Positions 1-11,650 of a stretch of 64,000 nucleotides of DNA are shown here, one piece after another. The DNA is from Hyalella azteca (lineage: Eukaryota; Arthropoda; Malacostraca; Amphipoda; Hyalellidae). Location: positions 24,187-88,186 of the forward strand of contig NW_025946878.1 in the NCBI RefSeq assembly GCF_000764305.2. The letters run 5' to 3'. The position numbers were made by a program, and so were the translations under genes. Under the pieces are notes generated by a model that was not told the DNA's origin, searched no databases, and saw only the letters and a program-made list of their open reading frames with translations. The stretch's first letter is position 1. Each line of letters starts with the position of its first letter.

Positions 1-927
1 GATCATCATATATATGGGGGAGGAGGGGGGGGCAGGGAAAAAGTAGAAAAATGGGAAAAATGCGCATAAAAAAAACTATGGGAAAATGAAAAAAGTGATG
101 GGTTGGTCAATAGGTATGGTCTTTACGAATCGAATGATATGTGTCTCAATGTTGTAAGACAATATTTGTAGGAGGAGATAGATTTTCTATAGTACCCGTT
201 TTTTGCCGTTTTCTATGAATATCACGTTTTCTATCAATATTTTCGAAAAATTCATACAAGCAAAATGTTATTTTTTTTTACATTTTAAGTCTGTATGTGA
301 AGTTTCACAATGATCGGATAATAACTAGAAGTTTTTACGGAGGGTAGAGGGTCCCCTTAGCAATAATAATTAATTGTGAAGAAGCCTTATCCTGATTCAA
401 TTATTGGTTAAGAGTTGTAGGAAATTTGATTAATATTTTCCTGCATTAAGATTACTATTCTAAAATCAAACCCTTTTTTTTTGTTTAAAAGTTGTCTGTT
501 GTCAAATTACAATGATATGTGATGGTTTTTATTGGCAGGAAATAAAAATGAAATGTGATGACCTCTATTTGCAGGAACCATGCAAAACTATCCAAATACA
601 AAGCAAAGAAAGAGGTGCTGAGAACATTAATGTATGCCAATTGGATCCAATGAAATCTTACTAGAAGTGTGCATTTTCTCCTGAAATTGCCATCTTTTTT
701 TCATTTTTCCATTATAATTTGAGAACTGGCAAGCAGAACATTTGTATCATGAAACATCAATATGAGGAAACGTTTCCCAGCCAGCAATTTTGATGATACA
801 ACATTCATTTGCTATTGAGGAAATTCGGACCTTGCAGAGACTTCAATGAGTAGTTATACATTACATCCTATCTAAAATGCACATATCACTGTCAGCTTCA
901 TTAATATTATCCTCCACTTCTCCCCAG
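1..927. other. Upstream intron of zinc-finger gene A, no coding exon seen
   Basis: No coding exon was recognised. From about 370 onward the sequence is recognisably similar to 27.70-28.35 kb, the intron before the homologous exon of zinc-finger gene B; shared stretches include the words around 720-790 and 27975-28040. The gene B counterpart of the preceding acidic exon would fall near or before position 190, but nothing like it is present, so the 5' part of gene A is outside the window or lost. The first 360 bases (G-run, A-runs) look unrelated to gene B. Confidence 0.5.
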
Positions 928-1041
928 GCCTCTTCGAATCAATATCTTCCTGGTTTACCATGCAAGACAGAAGCTAAACTTGAGGCTCATGACACCCACC
1001 CAAACTCCTCTCAAAACATTTCTGCATTGTTCTCGAATCAG
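928..1041 (+). CDS. Zinc-finger gene A, internal linker exon
   Basis: An internal coding exon of 38 codons, phase 0 at both ends. It follows a pyrimidine-rich acceptor ending in CCCCAG and stops at a CAG followed by GTATAT. The peptide ends in NSSQNISALFSNQ, and the same reading frame and exon ends occur in gene B at 28359-28493 (NSSQNISTLLSNQ). The conserved ends and frame despite substitutions argue that it is a real exon rather than chance. It encodes a non-finger linker ahead of the zinc-finger block at 4377-5357. Function of this segment is unknown. No start codon is expected here; the initiating exon is not in the window. Confidence 0.7.
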
Positions 1042-1395
1042 GTATATATACATAACTTTAGCTTCTACTAATACGCACTATAACTAGAAATTTTGAAACA
1101 ATTTCCCAGTTTAATGTTGCAAATGTTTTAATTTATTGTGGGCATTTAGGGATAAAATTGATGACTTATGTTTGGTGGCATTGTCTGAATGACATACAGA
1201 TGGTCTTCTAAGTTGTAGGATTGGTGGTTCTGTCATGTGATTTGGTGGCAGGGGTGTTGCAGGTGCAGACATTGCAGTAGTTATTGGGTGGGAAGGAGGT
1301 TGGTGTGTTATCTGGTGGTGAGTATTTGATTTTACATATGTATTAATGCCACTAGATAGCTTAAATTACATATTCACTGAAAATTTAAAGGTGAA

Positions 1396-1800
1396 AATTC
1401 ACCATATCTCTATTGAAAACATTTTAGAGTTTAGCTTCATTGTCAGATCAAAAAATCTAAAATACAGATAAAATCAGAAGTCAATGCAGTAAAAAAACAG
1501 AAGTTAAAACCTAAACTTACAAGCAAAAGGCAGAGTAAGGAAGTAAGAAAAAAAACAGGCAAAACCTTTCTCTTCATTATTTCTATTGGTATCAATACAG
1601 ATTCACCATATCTCTATTGAAAACATTTTAGAGTTTAGCTTCATTGTCAGATCAAAAAATCTAAAATACAGATAAAATCAGAAGTTAATGCAGTTAAAAA
1701 ACAGAAGTTAAAGCCTAAACTTACAAGCAAAAGACAGGGTAAGAAAGTAAAAAAAAAAAAAACAGGCAAAACCTTTCTCTTCATTATTTCTATTGGTATT
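1396..1800. repeat. Direct repeat of about 205 bp, two copies
   Basis: Two head-to-tail copies (about 1396-1600 and 1602-1800) begin with TTCACCATATCTCTATTGAA and end with the T/C-rich stretch at TTCTATTGGTAT. They differ by a few substitutions. A related copy in the opposite orientation lies at about 3225-3395. The repeat is inside the intron of zinc-finger gene A. No coding potential is supported. Confidence 0.75.
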
Positions 1801-3224
1801 GGATTTTGGTACAAATGGAAATTTAAGAACAATGAAACCATTGAAGCTCCAAGGAGCCAGCAACCCAATGGGTTTCAACCACTGGCATAAAGCCAGTAGT
1901 AAAAGATCTTGAACGAGCAAATGCCGAGGTGCTAACATGCATTTTAATGGAACAAAAATGAAAACACAGTCTCACAAACTAAAATTAAGTTATAGAAAAG
2001 CAAGATATTGAACATGAGTAATAATACAGTTTCAGCAGGAGGTCTTGAAAACGATAATTAAAATTAGGCTAATGAGCGTAGATTTTGTGGCCTAACACAA
2101 GACTAACAATAAGCATATAAACAATAACACAATTAGATAATCAATTTTAATAGTAGATAAAGCTAAAAGGTGCATTTAAACTAGGTATCTATTTGAAAAT
2201 ATGCAGATTTGAAGTACCAGAACAGGAAGCCAAAACCTTGAGCTACTGTTGGACACTGGAACGTAGCACTATTTCGGGTGAGTGTGCACAGCCAAATAAG
2301 GAAGACACATTAGTAACTGCCCAGCCCTACAATTCCTCCCATTTCGCTCAGAAACTTTAGAATAAAGATTGCCTGAGGTCATCCCAACATATGCAGATGA
2401 ACATTGTGCACATTTATATAAGCTAGAGACAATTGCATATGAAAAGGGAGGGCTTCTTTGTACCCAAAGAAAGAACCTGTTTTAAAATTGTTTGATTTGT
2501 TTTGGGTTGTGTTCAAGCATCTGTATACCCAAAGAAAGAACATATTTTAAAATTGTTCCACTATAAAATATGAAGATTAAAGTTTGGGAACAATTTCATG
2601 AACAAATCTTTTAATTGTTGGACAGAGCTTTGGATGCATGGCCAAAGTATGGAAAAGAACAATAAACAATGCTCCTACAATTTGGCTCTGGAACAACCTC
2701 ACTGTATCCTTTGGACATGAATTTCTTAATTTAGCTAAACACTGGGCTTGAAGGAAATTCATTGAGCAAGAAGATATTGCACCAAAATTCAAATTCAGTA
2801 TGCATGGCATGAAAAGTAGAACAAATACAAAAGCCCCATTGTAATAGTGTTTGAAGCCCGTTCAACCTGCAAAAATGCTTTAAAAGCTGGTGCTTAGAGC
2901 GGTGAAAGTCAATTTTTGGTAAACAGATGTCTGAAAACTGCCATTAGATTCAGTAATAATTCAGTTGAGAAAGTACAAACTATTATTAGATTCAAGTTCC
3001 ATTGGAAATTTAATAGAATTATGTTGCAAGTTTAGGTAATCAAAGAAAAGTTTAACACAAGAGGAATGCTTAAAAATAAGGAAGGTATCCTTGACAGATT
3101 TGTTGAAGGACATTTACTTAAAATCAAGAAGACAATTAGCAAGCCAAGCATCCTTAAAATGCAACCTTTAGCTCTTATCCATTAAAAATTGTGAATAGAT
3201 AGGTTTTGCCATTTTTTATATTTT
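1801..3224. other. Intron sequence of zinc-finger gene A, no feature
   Basis: AT-rich intronic sequence between the linker exon and the zinc-finger exon. Short open frames on both strands show no recognisable domain. A duplicated word (TACCCAAAGAAAGAACCTGT at about 2460 and a similar one at about 2527) is the only local structure noted. Confidence 0.4.
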
Positions 3225-3395
3225 TTATTTTTCACTTTCTTACTCTGTCTTTTGTCTGTAAATTTAGGTTTTAACTTCAGTGTTTTTTTTTTAATTTTGA
3301 CTGCTTTAACTTATTTTATTCATGTACTAGATTTTTTCAACTGATGATGGAGCTGGACTCCTAAATGTTTTCAATAAAGATATGGTGAATTTGTG
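3225..3395 (-). repeat. Inverted copy of the 1396-1800 repeat
   Basis: Read on the minus strand this stretch matches the repeat at 1396-1800, for example ATGTTTTCAATAAAGATATG against the reverse complement of CATATCTCTATTGAAAACAT. Together the copies could form a hairpin of about 2 kb loop in the gene A pre-mRNA. Confidence 0.55.
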
Positions 3396-4376
3396 TGGAG
3401 TATCCTTCTCTTCTAAAATTTTCAGTATTTGATATTTGGAGTGAAGGTTTTTTGCTGTTGGTTTGTGGCAACCAGTTATGTATGGAAGGTGATATTTTGA
3501 ACTGTTTGGAGGCCATTGGAGGTAGTTGAAGATGTGGTAGGAGTCCAGATTTAGTATGCATAGTTGATTATGGCCATTGGAGGTAATTGAAGATGTGGTA
3601 GGAGTCCAGATTCAGTATGCATAGTTGATTATGAGATGATAGATAGTTTAGTTGGTTTGTTGTAGGTATAGGTATTTCTGATATTGTCCATATGATGTTC
3701 ATGCGAGGGTTTTTTAGCATGTCATCCCATTTTGAGGCTTTTACTGCCATTTTTTGTGGTGGTTGGTGAAAACAAGCATGGCATCAAAAGTTAGGCAAAG
3801 TATTTTTGGGTTGTGTTCGAACATAAGCTGTTGGTTATCGATTTTGACATGAGGGTTGGAATGGCACTGGGATGTTTGTGGTCTTATGAAGTTGAGTGTA
3901 TATTTAGTGATAGTGATTTTCAGGCTATGGTGAAGAAGTTGTGTTTTTCCTTGCTGTCAAAGTGTCTCAAACATTATCAATGCCATAGTCCCATTGAAAA
4001 TTAGATTCCATATTTAAAAATCAATGTATCTGAAGTATTATGAAATTATTGCACTTCTCATCTAACTACTCTACATGAGTAGTAATTTCCATTTCAGTTT
4101 TATCAGCATTAAATTAAAGCCATAATATACGGCTGAAGTTGAGACCCGGTAATGGTAGCTCTCTTTTTTTGCTCAGGCCAAGTATTAATGCTGAGTAATC
4201 CTTTTATGGACCAGAACATACTGGGTAAAAATTCCCAAATCTTTAAAATATTTGTTACAATTTTGAATTTCTGTTGAAACAATCAAAATTTTAATAAGAA
4301 TCAAAACATAAATGTCAACAGTTCTGTGAATGTTATTTATATAGGAAATTGTTTTACTGTGTATTTTTATCATTAG
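3396..4376 (+). other. 3' part of the gene A intron, homologous to gene B intron
   Basis: Non-coding. The stretch from about 3420 to 4376 is similar to 28.7-29.6 kb in gene B, including GTGGCAACCAGTTAT at 3466 and 28780 and the branch/acceptor area before the zinc-finger exon. It contains a local direct repeat (3509-3560 against 3572-3625, sharing GCCATTGGAGGTA and AGATGTGGTAGGAGTCCAGA). It ends at the acceptor ATTTTTATCATTAG. Confidence 0.6.
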
Positions 4377-5357
4377 CTTGGCAAAGGTGGGTCAGCGCCA
4401 GCATCAGGAGACGCTGCTGGCAGCGCTGGCGTCTCTGGGGTGTTCAGCTCCAAGCAACACATGGAAAAATCATTCAAGTTCCATGACTGTGAACAATTGG
4501 GTACCACAAGAAAATCAATGCCAGAGCATATTAACTACAAAAATTTGTGCAGAAATGAGCACCAATGCCAGTTTTGTTTGAATTTGTGTGCCACTGAAGC
4601 TGATCTCAAACAACATATTCTCCTACATCATCCTCAGAGAAATGTGCAGAAATGCTCTCAAAGTAAATGTGCTGATGGTTGCAAAGAAATCTTGCACAAG
4701 CATTGCCTTTCCAAACATTCATTAATAAAGAAATATTGCTGCTCTGAGTGTGATTATGCTTGCACCACAAAATGGGCCTTGAAAAGTCATTGTCTTTTCA
4801 AGCATTCAACAGAAAAAACTTTTCAGTGCACCAAGTGTAATTATGCATGCGCTATGAAAGGGGTCTTAAAAAAACATTTTCTTTCCAAACACTCTAAAGA
4901 AAAACTTCTTCAGTGCTCTGAGTGTGATTATACATGCACTACAGAAGGTCACCTGAAAAGACATTTTCTTTACAAACATTCAACAGAAAAACCTAATCAG
5001 TGCCCTGAGTGTGATTATGCTTGCATTACAAAAGGGCAATTGAAAAGACATTCTCTTTACAAACATTCAACAGAGAAACCTGTAAAATGTTCCGAGTGTG
5101 ATTATGCTTGCACCACAAAAGAGAACTTGAAAAGACATTTTCTTTGCAAACATTCAACAGAAAAACCTTTTCAGTGCTCCAAGTGTGATTATACATGTAC
5201 AACAAAAGATCTCTTGAAAAGTCATTTTCTTTACAAACATTCAACAGAGAAACCTGTACAATGCTCTGAGTGCGATTATGCTTGCACCACAAAAGGGAGC
5301 TTGAAAAGACATTTTCTACGAAGACATTCAACACAAAAAGACCCATCTGTGCTCTAA
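4377..5357 (+). CDS. Zinc-finger gene A, terminal exon with C2H2 array
   Basis: Terminal coding exon of a C2H2 zinc-finger protein, expected to be a nuclear nucleic-acid binder. It starts after the acceptor ATCATTAG and runs in frame (LGKGGSAPASGD...) to a TAA at 5357. The first finger-like unit (CQFC...HILLHH) and a degenerate one (CSQSKC...) are followed by seven regular fingers of spacing C-x2-C-x12-H-x4-H, each with a core like CSECDYACTTKG and linkers like HSTEKP. The last finger ends HFLRRH and is followed by STQKDPSVL. The finger repeat is very uniform, so the array probably grew by tandem duplication. It joins in phase 0 to 928-1041. The DNA target cannot be read from the sequence. 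Gene B at 27416-30818 is its paralogue. The ATG at 4461 inside the exon is not a likely start. Confidence 0.88.
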   Translation, partial: LGKGGSAPASGDAAGSAGVSGVFSSKQHMEKSFKFHDCEQLGTTRKSMPEHINYKNLCRNEHQCQFCLNLCATEADLKQHILLHHPQRNVQKCSQSKCADGCKEILHKHCLSKHSLIKKYCCSECDYACTTKWALKSHCLFKHSTEKTFQCTKCNYACAMKGVLKKHFLSKHSKEKLLQCSECDYTCTTEGHLKRHFLYKHSTEKPNQCPECDYACITKGQLKRHSLYKHSTEKPVKCSECDYACTTKENLKRHFLCKHSTEKPFQCSKCDYTCTTKDLLKSHFLYKHSTEKPVQCSECDYACTTKGSLKRHFLRRHSTQKDPSVL

Positions 5358-6359
5358 GTGTGAAGATATGTGTGACGAAAATGCATGTTTGTACAGCATC
5401 TGCTCTCCAGAGACCATCAGAAACTGCTTCAGTGACCCAGGTGTGAGGAAGCATGTGAGTGTAGGGAGCTTGAAACAGGAATCTAGTGCATAAAATTTGA
5501 TCTTAAAAAAAGGACCAAGCCATGTAGAGTACCTAGCCCATGGCACCCACTGCCAACAATGAAGAGTGGCTAAGCTGTTTAATGCCCCTCAAAGGTGGAA
5601 GATGCTGGAGAGGGCGTGGATAGGAAATATAATGACAAAGGCTCATGCTTGTTGGGGCCTAAATGCTCCTTCATTGGAATCTCTGCAACTATTTTTTGTG
5701 TTGCTTGCACGAGATGCTGGAAACTGTTGGTGTCATAAGAGAGGCAGTCATGGTTTTGGAGGTAACAGTGTTTCAGTTACCTGACGGTTACTATCTTTAC
5801 AGATGATTTTCTGATAGCAGAATATACACTAGGATAGTTGTACAACAGATTGACTACCTATACTAGTAGTACAGTAACCTTGCAAAACTTGCCATGGCTT
5901 TAATTCATTGAATTTTATTTCTTTTGCTGGTGTCAACATTTGTTTTATGATCTTGGTGGCAGATTTTACTGAATGTGATTGATTGATGCTAAACTAGCCT
6001 CAATGTAATGGCATAAGTTTTAAGATGAGCGATTCTATTTTGTTATTTTTTTTTATTTCACTGCTTATTGAATTTCACTGCTTTAAAACCAATTCCATTT
6101 TTTTTGTTATATTGCAGTTAAAACAAAATATCCCTATTTCCATGGTGGCTGTTATACTATCCTTTAAACTGGGCAGCACAATTGATCTCAACCACCAAAT
6201 GGTCAGGAACGAGATCGTGTCCGACTCTTGTATCCAAGCAGTAGTCCTCCTGCTGAGCTCATGACCAATACATTAGTTGCTGTCTGAATGACCACATTTA
6301 CCTGTTGCTAAAACAGGGTGTTTGTTTCATTATTGTATTTGACCAATCAAGTCTTGCTT
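5358..6359 (+). other. 3' flank of gene A
   Basis: Non-coding. The first 200 bases match the 3' flank of gene B (for example CATCAGAAACTGCTTCAGTG at 5415 and 30916), so they were part of the duplicated unit and probably form the 3' UTR. Beyond about 5560 no homology or feature was recognised. Confidence 0.6.
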
Positions 6360-6590
6360 CTGTAGCAGCTTAACCTGGCATGCATAGCAGCTTAACCCAG
6401 CGTACATAGCAGCTTGACCTGGCGTATGTGGCATCATGGGCATCATAACTCGGCATACATTGCAGCTTCACAAGTCGGACGCAGTAGTCTAATTTGGCAT
6501 AGGTACCCAACAGCTTAACTCTGCATATGCAGCAGCTTGAATATGTAGGAGCTTGACCCGGAGTATGTATCGGCTAAATCGGCCATTGCC
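6360..6590. repeat. Degenerate tandem repeat, unit about 22 bp
   Basis: About ten decayed copies of a unit close to AGCAGCTTGACCTGGCGTAT, alternating with variants such as AGCAGCTTAACCCAGCGTAC. Copies are poorly preserved and interrupted. No coding function is apparent. Confidence 0.6.
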
Positions 6591-7959
6591 TGGCCTAAAT
6601 ATTCTCCAAAGTTACAGAAAATGGTCATTCTGGATCCTGCAACATCAAATCTCAAGAATTCTGTTGCTAATTTTATCAAAAAGTGTTGTATGCAAGTAAC
6701 ATGCTGGTTATACTATTCAAGGGAAATTATTACAAAGATATTCTGGCACAAGCAGTTTCTGTGGACATGGCTTCTGGTCAGTTATCTTTACATTTGGAAT
6801 TGACATGAAAAAAACTTGATATTAAATAAATAGAGCATTTGTTTTAGCTCATTTTTAACACTTTATGTGGTACATTTTGTTGTAATATAATGCTATACCT
6901 CTATAGTATGCAAAAGTCGCTTTGGTGAGTCATAATAAAAATGTTAAAATTTAGAGACTTTTTATTCATAATATGGATGCAGCATTTCTTGTAAACTAAG
7001 AAATTAATCCACATGTTGCACCCAGAAGTTGGGAAGCTCAACATAGGTGGTCTAATGAGATTCCATTTCCCAATGAAAAGGATGACAAACTCAATTTTGA
7101 AGAAGTTTCAGAAATTTAGAACAATTCATAAAAGGATTTGATGTTTGATTGGATGTCTTTGATCCGCATGGGTGAAAAATTACAACAGACGCACTTTAGA
7201 ATGACATTGAATTTAAATAAAAAACCTATATAGCAACAATTATTGTTACTAGTAAATTTATGGAAATCTGTTGGACCAACAAAATGATTTAGATTGATTT
7301 GCCTTGCCTTACTGGTTTGCTAGTAGAGGATTCTCATCAATGTGAGGATATGATGGCAAGTTTGCATGGTTGTGGGAAGCTCTCTTTTAGTTGCTCTGCA
7401 AGGAAGTAGGCCATACCTACTAGGGGTCCTTGCAAACCCCCTTTCCTGAGGTGCAAATGCATGTCATCATTTGGTGTGGGAGTATAACTCAGAGTGGTAA
7501 TTGTTAGTTCACTGCATAAAAATGACTCATAGACCTAACCATGTATACCTGTAATAGTAGTGGATTAAATGCACTCCTTAATTTGCATTTTGGCATCAAT
7601 GTTCACTTTCAACACAAGCACACAGTCATCCTTTCTTCACAGGCTAGACACAGGTTTGATTAGGTTTGATTATCTTAAGCCTTTTTGATTAGGTTAACGC
7701 TAGTAAACTGATATACAAGTCATTCAAGGTTAAGTGGAACCCCATGCCTTGGTTTTGCACTGGTGTCTTTTCCTTGTATCGTTCCCTGTACATACTATGT
7801 TCATTCTTGTTGTGATTGCTTCTTGATTAATCGTTAATAAAAACATATTAAAAATATTGAATGGAAAGCTGTAGTAAGAAGGTTGTAGGCAAGGTGGAGA
7901 CCACCAGTGAAGCATTGTTTTCCTGGATCCTATTGCAACAAATGCCGTCAGGCACACTG
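6591..7959. other. Intergenic, no feature recognised
   Basis: AT-rich sequence with short unconvincing open frames on both strands. No domain, splice pair with coding homology, or repeat boundary was seen. Confidence 0.4.
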
Positions 7960-8312
7960 CCTGGCTAGTGATGCTTTTGACAGAGTGCCACATAACACAA
8001 TATTTAAATGTAGCCAAGTTGAGTGCAACAAAGATTGTTGATGCAAGTAAAAAATTGTGCACTTGAGTAACTTGGGATAAGTGAATTTTGTTGCAAATAT
8101 GAAATTTTGCCTTCTTTTGAGCCTCCATTGTGCTCTACAATTTTCTGTTTTCCTCCTGTGTTATTTCCATTGCTGCTACCATTATCCATTAAAAAACTTC
8201 AACCTAGTTTGTTCATAATTCTCTTCACATTTAGGGATATTGCCCATTATCAAAAAAGGCAGTGTTGTGCTGCATCAACTCTCCAATGTTGCAATCAATG
8301 GTGGCAGACGTG
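7960..8312 (+). repeat. Segment homologous to the 5' region of zinc-finger gene B
   Basis: Matches 26.79-27.09 kb along its length. Shared pieces include GAATTTTGTTGCA, a region upstream of AAAAACTTCAACCT, and GCAGTGTTGTGCTGCA at 8260 and 27029. In gene B this segment lies about 0.3 kb upstream of the acidic exon. Here no such exon follows, so it is either a third, truncated copy of the gene's upstream region or an independent dispersed repeat. Confidence 0.6.
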
Positions 8313-8315
8313 CGA

Positions 8316-8477
8316 TTGCCAGGTTTACTTCATGACTGCTGATGCCTTCGTCAAGACCGCGACATGTGGTTGCCAGATTCACTTCATGACTGCTGATGCC
8401 TTCGCCAGGACCACGATGTGTGGTTGCCAGGTTCATTTCATGACTGCTGACGCCTTCGTCAGGACGGCGGGCTGAAT
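8316..8477 (+). repeat. 54-bp tandem repeat, three copies
   Basis: Three consecutive units of 54 bp starting at 8316, 8370 and 8424, each containing TTCATGACTGCTGA and GCCTTCG. The unit is a multiple of three and is open on the plus strand (an 18-residue repeat with core HFMTADAF), but no exon signals or homologues support translation. Confidence 0.75.
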
Positions 8478-9261
8478 GCTGTTGCAGGCACCGTAGAAAT
8501 TGACCCGCTTTAGCCAAAACATTTCAGACTATTCAATAATCAAGAAAATCCCTTGACGAGTGTCAATAAACACCGTGTTTCGATCTTATGTGTTCACATT
8601 GTAACTTGAAATCGTTAAGAGTTCCATTTTAGATTGCTACATTTCAAAAACAAATTTTCTGCTGATGCCATTAGGAATAATTCTTGACAGGGATGACTAA
8701 TGTGGTCACTAGTTCATCATTCAGGTGTATGGAGTTCAATACATTGTAATGAAACGCAAAGAAGTTAGTGTGGTTTGGCATTAGAACATTTCACTAATCA
8801 TTATGCACACGCCATTTGAATAGGTATGAACATCAAAATATATTGGATGAAGCAATTCAGAATTTGACATTTGGGAAAAAGTGTATTTGTCATTTCACGA
8901 AGTGTTTGCCTAGTTAATGGCGCAGGGACCCTGAAAGAATTTCGAAGAAACACTTAGATTCAGATCCGCATTCAGATTTTGATTTTGACTTTACGTCCTT
9001 GTCCTCGTCGTATTGGTACCTACGTGAAATCGACACTTTTAGACCCACTTTCGTACTTCCAGCCCTGCTACGAAGATGAAATTTTGGCCCATAATAGAGC
9101 CTGATTTTAGATTGACGAATCAAAAGTCGGATCCCCAAAATTCCCCATGGGGAAGACACAAATCCCCAAAAACGAATAATTTTTTCAAAAATTCACCAAA
9201 AATCAGCCGTTGCTTGCACGCGCCTCTATCTTGGCTCCTTTTCTTCTCATTGGTTGGGGCA
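8478..9261. other. Intergenic, no feature recognised
   Basis: No gene or element recognised. A T/C-rich run of ATTCAGATC- and GATTTTGA-like words at about 8955-9010 is low-complexity. The stretch ends at the assembly gap. Confidence 0.35.
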
Positions 9262-9670
9262 NNNNNNNNNNNNNNNNNNNNNNNNNNNNNNNNNNNNNNN
9301 NNNNNNNNNNNNNNNNNNNNNNNNNNNNNNNNNNNNNNNNNNNNNNNNNNNNNNNNNNNNNNNNNNNNNNNNNNNNNNNNNNNNNNNNNNNNNNNNNNNN
9401 NNNNNNNNNNNNNNNNNNNNNNNNNNNNNNNNNNNNNNNNNNNNNNNNNNNNNNNNNNNNNNNNNNNNNNNNNNNNNNNNNNNNNNNNNNNNNNNNNNNN
9501 NNNNNNNNNNNNNNNNNNNNNNNNNNNNNNNNNNNNNNNNNNNNNNNNNNNNNNNNNNNNNNNNNNNNNNNNNNNNNNNNNNNNNNNNNNNNNNNNNNNN
9601 NNNNNNNNNNNNNNNNNNNNNNNNNNNNNNNNNNNNNNNNNNNNNNNNNNNNNNNNNNNNNNNNNNNNNN
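9262..9670. other. Assembly gap (409 N)
   Basis: Run of unknown bases. Open frames crossing it are artefacts. The content is unknown. Confidence 1.
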
Positions 9671-9702
9671 AGGTTAGGTAAGGTTGGATAAGGTAAGGTA
9701 TA
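9671..9702 (+). repeat. Degenerate GGTAA/GGTTA short repeat
   Basis: AGGTTAGGTAAGGTTGGATA followed by AGGTAAGGTA directly after the gap. It resembles the short repeat at the 3' end of the minus-strand CR1-like LINE (TTACC units at 13278-13294, here in the opposite sense), so it may be the tail of a plus-strand copy lying in the gap. It is too short and mixed to be called telomeric. Confidence 0.4.
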
Positions 9703-10339
9703 AATAATTATGGTTACATAGATTATGGTAGATGGGGAAAAGCTAGACAAGTTTAGGCAAAATCAACAATGTGAAATACAGAGAGAGTAGGCAAGGTTTT
9801 AAAATATATGGAAGTGGTCAATTCTTTTGATGTTTTCGGAATTGCGTTTGAGTTTAAATACGATATTGGCAGAGTGAGCTGATGATTGCTTGAGTGCTGT
9901 CTAATGTTGCAATTGATTAGATATGAATTGTGACTGTGAGTATTGGAATTCTTTACAGGAGTTGTTTTGGTGGAAGTGTGCTATTTTAATGATGGCTTTT
10001 TGAAATTGATTGTTTTTAGAAGTGATAAGATATAGAACTGTGAGTATATATTGTATATGCCTTAATGATGGAGTTGTTTGTGGTGAGTGAATTGGTTATG
10101 ATGTGAAAAGAGTGCGCTGGTGATTGAATTGACTAGGTGTGTTATTGATGTGATTTGTATTATTATATTGAGCTGTTTGTATGCAGGTAATGTTGAAATT
10201 ATATGTGTGAAAAGGGACTGTTGCGGCATGATTGTCCCTGATGTGCTGGATCACAGCAGCGAATAGTCAACCTAGATATAACACCAACCATCAATGATGA
10301 ATTTGTCAGTTCACACAACATTGGATTGCATAACGACAT
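9703..10339. other. Intergenic, GT-rich, no feature recognised
   Basis: Plus strand is rich in G and T with many TGTGAGTAT- and GATTG-like words. No open frame or element recognised. Confidence 0.35.
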
Positions 10340-11650
10340 TACAGCACGCCTGGTAGAACGTGTGTGCAACAGACATCAGCATTTACAGTACCTCGATTTG
10401 ACAAGGCATTTGACAGTGTCCCACACGAGCGGCTGTTGGGTAAATTGAAGTCTTTAGGAATTGAGAGTAATGTACTCAAATACATCAAATCTTTCCTAGT
10501 AGGAAGACGACAACATGTCAATATTAATGGGACTGCATCACACTGAGCTTCAGTGTGCAGCGGCGTGCCGAAAGGAAGCGTTCTTGGACCTGTTTCATTA
10601 GTTGCGTTTATAAATGATCTGCCATAAGCTGTGTATAGCGTGTGCTCAATGTATGCTGATGACACAAACGTTCATAATACAGTGAGGAATACGTCACAAA
10701 AAGTTCAGTTATAAGGTGATCTTGACAGTTTGGTTGACTGGGCTGGTGAGTGGCAGCTGCGTTTTAATGCTGACATATGCAAAGTAATCCACCTTGGCAA
10801 GAAGAATGAACAGCAAGAGTACAGTATGAGAAGACATCTTTGCAATGATGGAGTGATGTCGAAGTTGACAATAGAAAAAGATTTGGAAGTTAATGTTGAC
10901 AACGAGTTGAAATTTTCTAAGCATATTGAAGCTCAAGTTAGTGAAGCCAATCGACTTCTTGCACTAATCAGATGCTCTTTTGAGTACATAGATGCAAAAG
11001 TGATGAAGCTGTTGTTTGTCGCTGTCGTGCATCCAAACCTAGAGTTTGGAAATGCAGTGTGGTCACCAGAACTGGAAAATGACAAAAATTTCATTGATAG
11101 TGTTCAAAGACATGCAACAAGGATAATTCCAGGATTAAAAGGCAAGCCTTATGAAAAAGATTAAAAATTATGAAGCTTCCAAGCCTCCACTTCAACGTCT
11201 GTGTGGTGACCTCATTGAAGTATGCTAGTATACCCACGGTTTAAACAAGGCCCCAGAAGGATTACTAGAATTTGAAACAAGAACCAACACCAGAGGCCAT
11301 GGCTATAAACCATAAAAGCTGCGTTGTAACACATCCGTGCAACATTTTTTCTCGCTTTGAGTCACCGATATGTGAAACAATCTCTCTGAAAGCATCGTTG
11401 ACACTCTGAGTATGAGCGCCTTCAAGAACATACTAGGCAAAGCTATGAAGGACCATATCTTCAGTCTTGAAACACCTAGCACCTTATAGTCTGGGCAATA
11501 AGTCCAGCAGCTATCTCAATCAATTGTCAGTTATGGAATGATTGGGTTTCAAAGGCCAGATCCCTTGTGAATCAAGTCACAAAAAAACAAGAATTGGCAA
11601 CAGGCCATAGGCTTATTTCTTCAGTGCTGACACTTCTATTCTATTCTATA
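10340..11650 (+). mobile_element. LINE-A copy 1: decayed CR1/L2-like non-LTR retrotransposon
   Basis: A 5'-truncated reverse transcriptase with several frameshifts. In order: FDKAFDSVPHERLLGKLKSLG (RT palm motif A region, 10391-10455), GRRQHVNING (about 10500), a broken equivalent of SGVPQGSVLGP near 10555, SMYADDTNVH (motif C with both aspartates, about 10648), then the long C-terminal part WQLRFNAD to ATRIIPGLKGKPYEKD (10753-11164). The 3' tail after 11165 matches 39.27-39.63 kb and the reverse complement of 61.56-61.9 kb, and ends in a short ATTCT-type repeat. Stops and frameshifts make it inactive. Confidence 0.85.

Noticed and set aside
5026..5454. 142-codon minus-strand frame
   Set aside because: Antisense shadow of the repeated zinc-finger exon of gene A. 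The same kind of shadow occurs at 30061-30399 in gene B.
9671..9702. Arthropod telomeric repeat (TTAGG)
   Set aside because: Only one exact TTAGG unit in a mixed GGTAA/GGTTA stretch of about 30 bp; a LINE tail is a better explanation.
9076..9750. Open frames of 145-201 codons across 9.08-9.75 kb
   Set aside because: Most of their length is unknown bases in the assembly gap.
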